Positions 45,389 through 56,280 of a DNA stretch of 64,000 nucleotides are shown here, piece after piece (position 1 is the first letter of the stretch; the number at the start of each line of letters is the position of its first letter). Origin of the DNA: Mesorhabditis belari (lineage: Eukaryota; Nematoda; Chromadorea; Rhabditida; Rhabditidae); NCBI GenBank assembly GCA_958450365.1, contig CAUEEP010000724.1:2017501-2081500 (forward strand), in the 5' to 3' direction. The notes below the pieces were generated by a model, which was not told the origin of the DNA, did no database searches, and worked only from the letters and a program-made list of their open reading frames with translations. Position numbers and translations under genes: made by a program.

Positions 45389-45547
45389 TTTCAATTGTTG
45401 TTATGTTGTGAATGGTATGATCTATTTGTATTTTGACTGAACTCTTCTTAAAGATCTTTATATTTATCTCTTTCTTTGTCTAGACTTTTTGTTTTATTGT
45501 TTTCCTTTACTGTGCGTTGATTATTTGCGATTTAAACCAAAATATTT

Positions 45548-45553
45548 AATAAA
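45548..45553 (+). terminator. MED14 polyadenylation signal
   Basis: AATAAA 160 bp after the MED14 stop, in AT-rich sequence before the convergent SAFB-like gene. Confidence 0.6.
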
Positions 45554-45719
45554 ATCAGATAAAATGACATACATTTGCAATAATTTAAACATTACGGACA
45601 TTTAAAAACAAACATATTACTGAAACGGAGCCGACTGCATTGCTAGTTGAAAGAGATCTGCAGCGAATAGGACAAGTCTTTTACACAAATCACGCAAAAT
45701 TGAAATCATCAAATGATTT

Positions 45720-48700
45720 TCAATAACGGCGGGTGTAATCGTAATGACGTCCTCCAGACAAGTCCGATGAGCCAGCAAATGTGTAATCTAAATTAACTGA
45801 ACACTGGAAATTCTGAAAAGCCACTCACCAGAGTTCTTGAAAGTTGTTCGCGATTGAATCGTTGGATTGGAAAGCGTGGGCCAAGCAAAACCACTAAAAT
45901 GAATAAATTGTCGACAATGACAATAGATTCTTTATCATTTTTTATAGTATCCCAATCAGTAATCCATATTTTTACTTTTAACCGACAGAAGCATTTCACC
46001 TGGTCGCCCCGGCAGTAAATCCAGATGTATCAAAGGTTGGAAGAGAGATGTTACGGGCAGCTAAAACAACAAAACTTTATGACATTTTGAGATGCTTACG
46101 ATAACCACTGATGGCTGGCAACGTTGCTGTTGAGTAACCCGTGCTCGAAACACCAGCTCCATGATAATCGCGAGAAGATCCTTGAGAGGATTCATAAACG
46201 CGTCCACCGCCAGAAGAGTGTGTATAAGAAGTGCTCCCATACCCTAAAATTGAAATTTGAATTTCTTAGCGTTCAGAGAAACAAACTTGGTGCATCGCGT
46301 CGATCAGAATGATGGGAATCGCGACGATCACGCGATGTTTCAGGGCGCGATCTAAACAAAAAAAGCGTAAACGAAAGTAATAACTCGTGATGCAGTCCTT
46401 TCAACTTTTAATTTGCACAATATAAATCATATTCTTTAATTACTTTTTATCTAAAAACTACCTTGGTTCCGCGCGTTCATGTCGAGAAGAGACGTGATGA
46501 CGTGAAGATTCTCGACTATGAGAGTCATTGCGAGTAGAATGGCGTCCCGAATCGCGAGAGTTTCTACAAACAAAATAAATTTTTAATTACATCCATTCAC
46601 TAACCCTCCTGCTGAATGTCGATCTTTTGAAATCCTGGAAACAGTTCCGCGGTGATCTCGCGATGATCTAGAACTAAAAACGTTAATTAATTGAGGCATT
46701 TTTAATTTCTGATCATTAACAATATTTTGATGGCTTTGGAAATTATACCTTGAAGATTCTGATGGCGCAATGCCTCCACCGTAGCTACTGCCAGTTTGTG
46801 ATGCCATTAATTGCAGCTGAAGACGCTTTCTTTCGAGTTTCTCCTTCTCGTAGCGAATCCGTTCCCGCTCCATTGTGAGCTGCATCTCGCGTACTTTCCG
46901 TTCACTTTCTTGCTCTTTGAGACGAAGCAATTCCTCTAGTTGTCGAGACGAAATGCCATCATTCGCTCGCAAACTCGATGATGATTGACGAGAGCCGAAC
47001 TAAAATTAACGTCGATTTAATGTTTACTTTCCACATCTTTTCTCTATTTTTCTCTATTCCACATTTAAAAACGTAAACCTTGTTAGCAGCTAAAATTAAT
47101 TGCTTAAAACTATCTGTCTGACTCAAACTCTGATAGAAAAACAAACCCTTGATGAAGTATTAGCCGATTCTCTCTCAGGATATGACACTCGTTGCGAAAT
47201 CGCACGTGAAGAAACGGCGCGACCAAAACCTCCTCGGAATCCTCGAGTCGGTCGATTGCCTCGATGGCCTTGTGGTGCATAACCTCGCAATAGTGGACGA
47301 TCTAAAGTCAGAAAGGTTACCTAGGTCCCTCCTAACTTAGAATTTTAAAAGTAAAACATTTTAAAAAAGCCGCATCCAAAAACAACTAATGCTGAGAAAG
47401 GCTTAGTGAGAAAAGCCGGTAATTTTTTTCTTTCTTCTTTCCAAGGTTTATGGTTGCCATGTTGTAGGATTCAGTAGGATAACACATGAAGAAGCTGAGC
47501 ATTTACCAAAGAACCGACCCCGAGAATTTGTGGCTGGTGCAACATGGCGGCGTCGATCATTGAAAGCGCGATCCCGATCAGCAAAAACTCTTGGGCGATG
47601 TGGCAAGCTTCGGATTTCAGTTCGTCGTCGCTCAGGTTCTTTATGACGTGACCCATTTCCTCTGATCTCATGTTTCTCCCTTGTAGTCCTCTCTCGAGAC
47701 TTATTCGCCTCTGGGTTGCTTGACACAATTTGGCGTTTCTCATCTCCAGCCCTCTTCTTTCCCTTGGGGTCGGTGCTCGGTGAGATCGACGTCGAAGTTG
47801 GAGCATTTGCCTTCGCCGTTGGAAGTCGACTTTTATCCGCCTAAGATTAAAAAATTACCAGATTTTCAAAATCAAATAGGAAAATCCTTAAGTATGCATA
47901 TAAACAAAAAAGTTAGTCGGTTTCCGATCGGCTGCTTGGTGAAAAGAAAGAAGAGCGTACCCTTTCGAGAGTGAGAACGCGACCCTTGAATTCCTTTCGA
48001 TTCAGTGTCTCAATCGCCAATTCAAGGTCGTTCTTCTCAGTCATTGTCACGAATCCAAAAGCGTTCGCGTTGTTGACGACCTTCTTTGAAGTGAATATTT
48101 TTGCGCGCTCGACCTTTCCGATTGTAGAAAATAGAGCCTGAAGAACAAGATTAGTTGAAAAAAACCCGTCTGATCCATTTTTGGTTCAATTTGACTTAAT
48201 TCGCTTAAAGGTCTTTTAAAACTTCTCAAAAGGAATTCATCATCAACATCAACAAATTTAGCGTAACGGTGCCCAGCATTTACGAATTTGGTTATGATGT
48301 CGGCAGTTTAAAAGCATCATCGAAATCGTTACTTTCAGTTCTGCGGCTTTTGTTCCTCCCGGCAGATTGCGAACCCAAAACGATCGGGCAGCACTTTCGT
48401 CCGCATCTTTTGCTTCGTCGCTTTTTCTTTGTTCGTTTCAGTTGCAGAAGATTTTTCTTCGTTTAGATGCTTTTCTCCGTCGGAAATCGACTTCACAGTT
48501 TGATTCATCGACATCTTGTCATCACTTATGCCTTCTTTCAACTCCTCATCAATGTTCGTGTTTTCTTTGCTGACAGCATCATTCAATTCCGGGATTTCTT
48601 CCTAAACATAAAACTTTAGATTAACAGCGTCTAAATTTTTCTCACCGTCGATTGATCCATTTCCAAATGCTCGTTTTCTGGAATCAAAAACTCGTCTCCC

Positions 48701-51700
48701 TTTGATACTTCTTGATCAACAGAATCGAAAATTTCTTCGTTCAAAGTCTCAGCCAATGTAACCATTTTCTCTTCCGTCTCAACCTAAATAACATTTGTTG
48801 GGTGCAACTCAGCTAAAACTTACGGGTTTATTTTGTTCAGAATTTTCACTTGAAATGGGTCCTTCAGTAGGTTTTGTAGTGACCTAAATTAAAAAAGGCT
48901 TAACTAACAAAGCCTTTAAAATAATACCTGTTCTTCTTTTTGCCAATTTGCAGCATCTGTTGACATGGTTGAGGTGTCTAGTTCACCTAAATTCTTCAGT
49001 GAACATTTTTTATAAATTTATTCACCTTCTTCTCCTTTTGCATTCAGCTCAAAATGATACGTCATTGGATCAGAGCCCTCACCACGGATGGCCTAAAAAA
49101 CAATTATACAACAACTTCATTTCACAAAAAAAAAATTCTTTCATCTAATTTTCCCGCCGATGCCAATTTGTATTCGTTTAACACCGGCCGCTGTGGGCTC
49201 CAAAGAGTGGTAATTATTATGGCGAGAGAATTCGATTTTCCGTGAGATCGCCAGACTAACAACTCAACCACGGCCCACGCACATACATTAGCCCTCACAA
49301 ACGTTTTCCCACAGCTGATAATTTTTCTTTTTTCGTATTTGTATTAGAAAATCAATGAAAGATATAGTTTCAAATTTTTTTCTTCATTGCAACCAGAAAA
49401 TAAAACGCTAATTGCCTATTTTTGCTGATTCTGTTTCAGAAAAATTTTTCTACAAAGCCTTTGTTCTGCTGGGCATTTGGCTCATATAAGAAAAAACAAA
49501 TTCATTATGTAGCAAAAGTTATATATTTTATTAGATGGGTGGCTCGGCGAGTCACGTGTGTCATATGGGGAGTATTTCTGACAATTGCCCCACATCGCCG
49601 CCGAAAGCGCCTCAATCGAGGAGAACGATAAGACAGGGTATTAACTCGGGCACACGCTCCTTCCCCACTTCCCCAAAAACCCCCGAAGATCTCTTTGCAT
49701 TTCTTCTAGCATCGGCAAGCTATGTCACTGGGCGCCGGCACTCTTCGGCTTCGGCCACTGGGGAGCAGGGACCGCCGCGGAGAAAAATCTCTTCCCGCTT
49801 TGGAGGAGGTCGGGGCGTGGCCTGGGGCCTCGCATCTGGTCGCATACACGCGATGAACGCCCAGCTCATCCAACTGCATTGTGCTAATGGAGAGCTTGTA
49901 ACCACACCGGATACCATTACAAAGGTAAAATTCTTTTTAACTTTTTCCTTTTTAAATCCTTCATTTTGCCTTAATTTGCCCGAGATAATTGTAATTACTT
50001 TTAGTATTTTTATATTCATAACCTATAACAATAACTGATCAAACTTTTGAATTTAAAGTCAAAAATAGCGCTGAATTTGTTTTACTACTTGGTCCTTGAG
50101 GAATCTCAAATTCAATCCTTTACCCGAGCCGACCCTATGAAAAAATCATGTCAATGGCCACTGAACAAAGCCAGATTTCGAAAAAGAATTTAGGCACCAC
50201 GTCTTGTTGACCCAAATTATTTGGATAAATCCGACAAAGACATCATTCTTCTCATTTTGAATGCATTGAGAAGAACGGAGCCAAGACTTATTGTACCCGA
50301 TAACTTTGATGATTGGCAAACGTTGAGGTGCGTTTATGAATTCTTAAGAAAGCATTTTTTCTTGGAGATTTGAACTACGCCGTTTGGGACTCGACAAAAT
50401 GGCCTCGATGGATGCAAGCCCACACACGATTACCCTATCTTGTCAAGCAGCACTTTCAATTGGGCGACTAAATCCAGAAGTCACTTTCCGAAAGGTATCA
50501 AAATTCTAAATCTCAGTCTAAACTATTCAGGTTGTTCGTATTGTCGTTTGTGGACGAGTGGCAATTTGTCGGGATGTTTTTGAAGAGCAGTTAAATGAAG
50601 CTCGTGATGGTGATGCTGCAGATGACAAATACACGTCGCGTTTCTTTCTCAAGCACTCACAACTCGAGAGGTACTTCTAATCGTTTCCATAAGCAATTCA
50701 ACCCCATCGTATCGGCTCACTTAATAAAATGCGCAAAAGTTGTTCGAAAGAACGCCTATTCCCAAGTGGCCCTTCATCCTGAAGAATAATCGAAGTGTCC
50801 GCGAAAAAACAAAGAGCAGATCCCGGTGCCGCGGAAAAGAGGCGAGAAAGGAGGAAAAGAGCTATTAAAGGGTTAGATTTCCAAAAAGATTTGAATTTCG
50901 CAGAATTTAAAATATTTTGCGAAAACTAGCCTTTGTTTTGGGAAAATCAAAGAAACTAGTCCCCAATCAAACTGCATTGAAATAACGATACCGCTGAATA
51001 GGGCAATCAATGCTGGAAAAATTCACGCGTTCAAAAAAGACTAGAGTCAATTTAGAGCTTTTGATACTTTGGCATTGAAAGGCTTTCGAATGGTTGGTGC
51101 GTCGACCTTTGCACCACAGGTTTGATCAATAAAAATTATCAAATGCAGACTGTAGACTCTTTCTGCCTTATTAGACTGTAGTCTAATAAGGCAGAAACTA
51201 AATGTTCCCACATCACATGTTTATCAATCATGAGAGTGTAAACGAATACAAACTAGCCAATTCTTCCAAATTCAAAAATATCTTTGACAAGCTTTCATAA
51301 AAAAAAATAAGATGCGCTATACGACCATCTGATTGCAGAACGTTTAACTTAAACCTAATTCAGGTCCCCCAACCAGGCGATGAAACTACTTTCTTACATC
51401 ACACACAATACGCTTTCACCCGAATTCCGGGGGTAGGTGGAGTGAGGTTTTTAACTCTCAAAAATCAAAATTTAGCAAGTGCCAATTTTCAAGGACACTA
51501 ACTAGTAATTACGCGGCTTCACTACAATTTATGGCTCACCTGCTCCAATCGATCTGTGAGAATTAATTTGATTCCATTTTTGTCCAATCCACGCTTCTCG
51601 AGTTCCGCCTAAATGTAATAATTATTGAATAAAGCGTAGTTAGAAAGGTGGAACTTCATTTTTACACGATACATTATTGCAATCACACACCTTCAATTCG

Positions 51701-51738
51701 GAGACTTTCAGCTCAGAAAGCAGCTTTCTGTCCGACAT
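45720..51738 (-). CDS. SAFB/SLTM-like SAP and RRM nuclear protein
   Basis: The ATG at 51738 opens a SAP DNA-binding motif split over two exons (SELKVSELKAELEKRGLDK). After a 2.4-kb intron, short acidic exons follow (49096-48650). Then comes an RRM in two exons: SFWVRNLPGG near 48350 and the RNP1-like NAFGFVTM with LNRKEFKGR near 48000. An Arg/Ser/Glu-rich body includes a coiled-coil-like segment (LEELLRLKEQESERKVREMQ, 46930-46850), and the C-terminus ends GRHYDYTRRY at 45723. SAP plus a single RRM plus an R/E-rich helix is the SAFB/SLTM layout; such proteins bind matrix DNA and RNA in the nucleus. Between the acidic exon and the RRM the frame changes in a T5 run (48422-48426). The gene is probably the second in an operon behind ABHD11. 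Confidence 0.88.
49535..50680 (+). CDS. KCTD8/12/16-like T1-domain protein, nested antisense
   Basis: Exons at about 49535-49923, 50060-50108, 50193-50328, 50372-50494 and 50531-50680. The first is Ser/Arg/Gly-rich and ends in a T1/BTB-like start (AQLIQLHCANGELVTTPDTI). The middle exons give the rest of a T1-like domain (LVDPNYLDKSDKDIILLILN, IVPDNFDDWQTL). The last reads VRIVVCGRVAICRDVFEEQL and YTSRFFLKHSQLER, the first half of the H1 domain typical of KCTD8/12/16, which in vertebrates are auxiliary subunits of GABA-B receptors. The frame then stops at once (LERYF*), whereas the family continues with a GFxMVAC-type segment; I could not find that segment. The donor of the second exon is unclear. 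TTATTAG lies directly before the ATG. Confidence 0.75.
50800..51540. other. Intron of the SAFB-like gene, downstream of KCTD
   Basis: AT-rich. A small inverted pair with TCTGCCTTATTAGACTGTAG at 51161-51200 forms a hairpin. Nothing else was assigned. Confidence 0.5.
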
Positions 51739-51915
51739 TCCTAAAGACTACTCTTTTGCAAAAAGTGGACACGTAAATTTGCAAACAAAAGCACAATAGA
51801 TAGAGTATTGGTAGCAAACCAAAACAAGAGAAAAATTGTCACAAAAATAGATTTATTCTAAAGCAGTTGTAAATAACATCTATTACCCGTAATCAAGACA
51901 AGACAATAATGAAGA
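51739..51915 (-). promoter_or_regulatory. Operon-type intercistronic region, ABHD11 to SAFB-like
   Basis: On the minus strand, AATAAA (plus 51852-51857) lies about 60 bp after the ABHD11 stop at 51916. A splice acceptor, TCTTTAG, lies 2 bp before the SAFB-like ATG. The distance between signal and acceptor is about 110 bp, the spacing known from nematode operons where the downstream gene is trans-spliced to SL2. Confidence 0.7.
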
Positions 51916-53369
51916 TTATTTCTTTTCTATAAAGCGACAAATTTCATCAATAAACGTTTGTGGTTGCTCGGAGTGCACCCAGTGACCGGCGTTCTTCACC
52001 GACGAAAATTCAACCTAAATTTTTATATATCACTGTAAAAATAAACACGAAATAGATCAAAACATTCAAAACTGTGGATACCTGTGGAAACAAATTTCGT
52101 ATCAAGGGTCGATCTTCATCTGGCACATATCCACTCTTATCCCCATAGATAAACAACGTAGGTCCTCGAAAAGTTCCAACCGGCAATGAGCAACCCAAAA
52201 TGTCTTCAAAATGTCTCCCGATCGATGTAAGATTCATCTAAAAGAATCCTTTGTAATAAATACTGACAAAACCATCCACCTTCCACTCAAAAGTTCCATC
52301 TTGACGAGGTCGAAGGTTTGTTAGAAGAAACTGCCTAATAGCCAACTCAGGAATCTAAAATATACGTTTACTATAATAAACATAAATGTTTCATACATCA
52401 TGCTCTAATCCTTTTGATATCTCTTGCCTCGAAAGCGAAAGATCAGCCTTCTGCATCGCTTCCACATAATATCTAAAAACGAAATACATTGATTGATTAT
52501 AAAAGAACACCTGAATGTATGTGAGCTGACAGAATATCCTTTTGGGCTGATATCTTCAATTATTAACTTGTCGATCAAGGAAGAACCATGAGGATCTAAA
52601 ATCTATCTGTCAGCTTTAATTAATTGGCAATTATACCAATGGCAAAGCGCATTGCTACTTTTCCTCCCATGCTATGTCCAAGCAAGTTGGCTTTTTTGAA
52701 CGAGCCTTCTGCACAAATCTAAAATAGATATAAACGTTTGCATGCAAAAAAATATGTGCTTACTTTTTGGATTAGAAGATAAAGATCGGTGGCCTGTTCG
52801 GTGTATGACATAGAAGAACAATGTGGCGAATCCCCATGGTTTCTGTAAGTAAAAATTTGGTTTGTTTTATTTGAATGCCTATTTGTTTTTATTATTAAGA
52901 TCTTAGTTGAATGCTGGCTAATGAAATTTTACTGAATTCTAACCATTAACGCTTCGAATTTTGTTTAAACTGGGTAGGATTAAAAATCCGCATCCAGTAA
53001 CATTACTAATACTCAGATACATCACATAAACACCACAAAACGTACCTCAAGTCAACAGCATACACCACATTATCGAGCCTTTTTTGCACAGCTTTCGCAA
53101 CCGAGTTCCAATTCGTTTTCTGTCCAAACAAACCTAAAAACAATAATAGAAAAGTCAGGGGGAAAAGCGCACAAACCGTGACAAATCAACAACGGATTAT
53201 GCTTTCGGTTCTTCTCGTGGTCACCATATTTCGCAAAGGCCAGCTCGACTCCATCTGCCGTCGAGAATTCTGAAAAAGCTATGTAAACAAGTAATCAACA
53301 TAAACACACACTTCTAAACAAGAAAGGTCGTTGAAAATTTGAAACTCTAGATGTGAATAGCAATTTCAT
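51916..53369 (-). CDS. abhd-11: ABHD11-type alpha/beta hydrolase
   Basis: About eight exons. It opens MKLLFTSRVSNFQRPFLFR, a basic amphipathic N-terminus suited to mitochondrial import. The core shows the oxyanion motif ICHGLFGQKTNWNSVAK, then VYAVDLRNHGDSPHCSSMSY, the nucleophile elbow LLGHSMGGKVAMRFA, IIEDISPKGYS, the late strand GPTLFIYGDKSGYVPD and the catalytic His in NAGHWVHSEQP. It stops with RFIEKK. These are the hallmarks of ABHD11 (Ser-Asp-His hydrolase; in mammals mitochondrial, linked to 2-oxoglutarate dehydrogenase protection and diacylglycerol lipase activity). It lies head-to-head with SNIP1 (880 bp apart, with a MITE between) and 178 bp upstream of the SAFB-like gene. Confidence 0.93.
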
Positions 53370-53616
53370 GGCCAGATGAGAGGCGGCTGACAGAGAGAAA
53401 AGCAATTGTTACGAATCAACAATGTTGAGTGGATGCCAATTGTCAGGGAAAGAGAAAAACGAAAAGGAATTGTATTGTCACGTAGTCGCGAGAAAATTTC
53501 AAAAAGAAGCCATAATCTCCTTCGCTTTTATTATTTTAAGATATTCCGTTTAAAGACAGAAGTTTGTTTACATCAATTAAGGCTATAAAACAAGAAATTG
53601 ATGTGAACTTTTTATT

Positions 53617-54061
53617 TAGGGGAGTGGGACAAATGCGACCTTTTTTTCCGCACCTTGCCCATTAGCGCACCTTTTTTCGCGTTTTAAAAAAAGCTCTAAA
53701 AGCTAATATTAACCAATTTCTATTTCAAAAGTTGTTTTTCTAGGTAATTTTAGGGCGTAGAATCGAAATTTTGGCATATCAGAGGTTGTGGAAACAAACG
53801 GACGGAGTTATACAAAGAGAAAAATCGACAATTTTCTGTAATTTGATCTAGCCGTTTTGTCTTTCAAATTGGTTCCACACGCTCTGTTATGTCAAAATTT
53901 CGATTCTACGCCCTAAAATTACCTAAAAAAACAACTTTTGGAATAGAAATTGGTTAATATTAGCTTTTTAGAGCTTTTTTGAAACGCGAAAAAAGGTGCG
54001 CTAATGGGCAAGGTGCGGAAAAACAGGTGCGCAAAAAAAAAGGTAGCATTTGTCCCACGCC
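53617..54061. mobile_element. hAT-like foldback MITE, copy 3
   Basis: Starts GGGAGTGGGACAAATGCGAC and ends TTTGTCCCACGCCC. It is flanked by a perfect 8-bp duplication TTATTTAG. The inner arms differ from the other copies (TTGGTTAATATTAGCTTTTA and complement), so it is a related subfamily. It lies in the shared 5' region of ABHD11 and SNIP1. Confidence 0.92.
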
Positions 54062-54248
54062 CTTATTTAGCGTTTGTCAAACTGATGTTTGGTCAGCTCT
54101 GATTGTTGTTTTAAGAATTTAGTAAGTCTTACTTACACTTTAAGGCTCTAATATATTTAAGAGATGTATCGTATTCGCCTAATTTGCTCGTTTTTGGTCA
54201 TGTTTCTGCCAATTTTATTACCAAACTTCGCTAATTTGGATTTTTTAG

Positions 54249-56124
54249 ATGGGTCGGCACGAAGAAATGTCTCGACGAGATGAGAAGAAGCGCCGAGAAG
54301 TGAAAGACGAACCGAGGAGCCCCCGCTCATCACCGTCACCTAAGCGACAACGAGAAAGCCCACCACATCGGTGAGTTGTTATCTTTTGTTTTTGAAGCTA
54401 GAAGAAGGGCGAAACAAGAAAATATCTTGAAAAGTATCAAAGCCAAACGTTTTGGTTTAATTTTAGCAGTTACTTTAAGATTCAAGAAGCGATAACGTTA
54501 GAACGTTTTAATGGTTAGTTTGTTCAATTGAGCAAGTTTTTGAGCATTACAATAATAGCTGCTGTTTTAGTAAGAGGAACGACTCACCAGCATCTCGCCG
54601 AAATCGCAGTCCGGACAGGAGGTTAGTTGCCTATTAAAACGACATTTGCTAGATTTTCCTAGACTTTATGAAAGTGGAAGTGCTTTGCGGATAATAAGGG
54701 TAACATAGGAATAGTTAAACTTGTGATCCGATGCGTCATTACTCCCCAGCTATGCGCAATTCGTGCTCAGCGTGGTCGATTACCCCGGAAAAAGTGAAAA
54801 TCTCAAAAATATAGGTGGCCCTTTAATAACCAAAGTATCTAATCGTTTGTTATCGATCAATATTTTTTATTTAGGAGGCAACGATCTCGCTCCCGTAGCC
54901 CTGATCGTCGTGGGGAAGGCTCTTTGCGGCAAGCGTCAAGGTAATGAGTTTAAAGTTAGAGCGTTTAAAGTTTTTTAATTTTAGAAGCCACCGCAACGAT
55001 AGAGAAGAACGTAGACGCGATGACAATAGAGATAGAGATGGGTAAGGATGCAAATCTTGTCAATTTAACTTCAACCCATTTAGATCAAGCCGAAAGCCGC
55101 AAGTGAAAGAGGAAGTGAATCGTGATGATGGCAATAATGAAAGTAAACTTTATTGTTGTTGCTTTATTGTTCAAATTTTAAATTTAGAGTCAAAATTGAG
55201 TGGAGACGCGTCAAAGAAAAAGTGCGTTTTAATTTGAGGTTTATTTAAATGATTGTATTTAGGGAGATTTGGGGTAAACCAGAACATTGGGAGAAACCAA
55301 AAGAAGAAGAAATTCCGCCAGAAGAAAAGGTATTGCTAGGCAATTGGGTTTTTTGTATTTTAGCTATTTTTTACCTATTTTAGCAAAAAGTCAATATGGG
55401 ACTCTCCGGAAAGCTTGCCGAAGACACGAACACATTTCGAGGAGTCGTCATCAAATACAACGAGCCACCAGAAGCAAAAATTCCTAAGACAAGGTATGAA
55501 AAAAGATGCCTTTTGTTAATTTTACCAATATTTAGATGGCGTCTCTATCCATTCAAAGGAGATGAATCACTGCCAACTCTTTACATTCATCGTCAATCGG
55601 CTTACCTGATTGGACGTGATCGTGTCGTAGCTGATTTAGCGGTTGATCATCCATCATGCAGTAAACAACACGCCGTCATACAATACAGGTATTTGATCCT
55701 ATTTAGAAAAACTTCTGGAGAAAAACTTGTAGTGTCTTAAACGTTGTGTTTTCTGGGTATTAATGTAGTTTTTAAAGCTTTTGAAGTTGACAGGATCAAC
55801 GTTTTGATATCTGTATGAGGAAATTTTATTTAGGAGTGTGCCATTTACTCGGCCTGATGGAACAAAAGGACGCGCTGTTCGACCATACGTCATCGATCTC
55901 TCAAGTGGCAATGGAACGTTCTTGAATGGAGACAAGGTTGATCCTCAAAGGTCAAGCACTTTTTCATTAATAACAATATTGTCTTTTTTAGATATTATGA
56001 GCTAAAAGAAAGAGATGTGCTTAAATTTGGATTCTCTTCTCGAGAGTACGTCATTCTCAACGAAAATTCGGCTGACCGGGAGAGCGACGATGAGGGCGGT
56101 GAAGGCAATTCTCCCGACGAATAA
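54249..56124 (+). CDS. snip-1-like: SNIP1-like FHA-domain nuclear protein
   Basis: About ten exons with 45-60 bp introns. It starts directly after a TTTTTTAG acceptor. The first half is Arg/Ser/Asp/Glu rich (SPRSSPSPKRQRESPPHR, NRSPDRR, an RS-type low-complexity region). Then comes the conserved pre-FHA segment (WGKPEHWEKP, MGLSGKLAEDTNTFRGVVIK, YNEPPEAKIPKTRWRLYPFK), and then the FHA domain with YLIGRDRVVADLAVDHPSC, SKQHAVIQYR and DLSSGNGTFLNG: the GR, SxxH and NG residues that bind phosphothreonine are present. It ends with an acidic ESDDEGGEGNSPDE tail. SNIP1 takes part in the RES/spliceosome complex and miRNA processing in other animals. AATAAA lies at about 56185. Confidence 0.95.
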
Positions 56125-56184
56125 GCATCATTACTTGTGTTATTTTTGATTTTACCAAGTGTTGTTTTGCGATTTTTACCGGTA

Positions 56185-56190
56185 AATAAA
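56185..56190 (+). terminator. SNIP1 polyadenylation signal
   Basis: AATAAA 61 bp after the stop of the SNIP1-like gene. Confidence 0.7.
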
Positions 56191-56280
56191 ATCCCATATT
56201 TATGTGATAAACCGACAAATACAACATTTCACCTGAGATCATAAATAAAAATATTTACACATGAGTCTAGCACGAGAATT

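Noticed and set aside
56057..56242. Small minus-strand frame at the end of SNIP1
   Set aside because: Antisense of the SNIP1 C-terminus and 3' end; no independent support.
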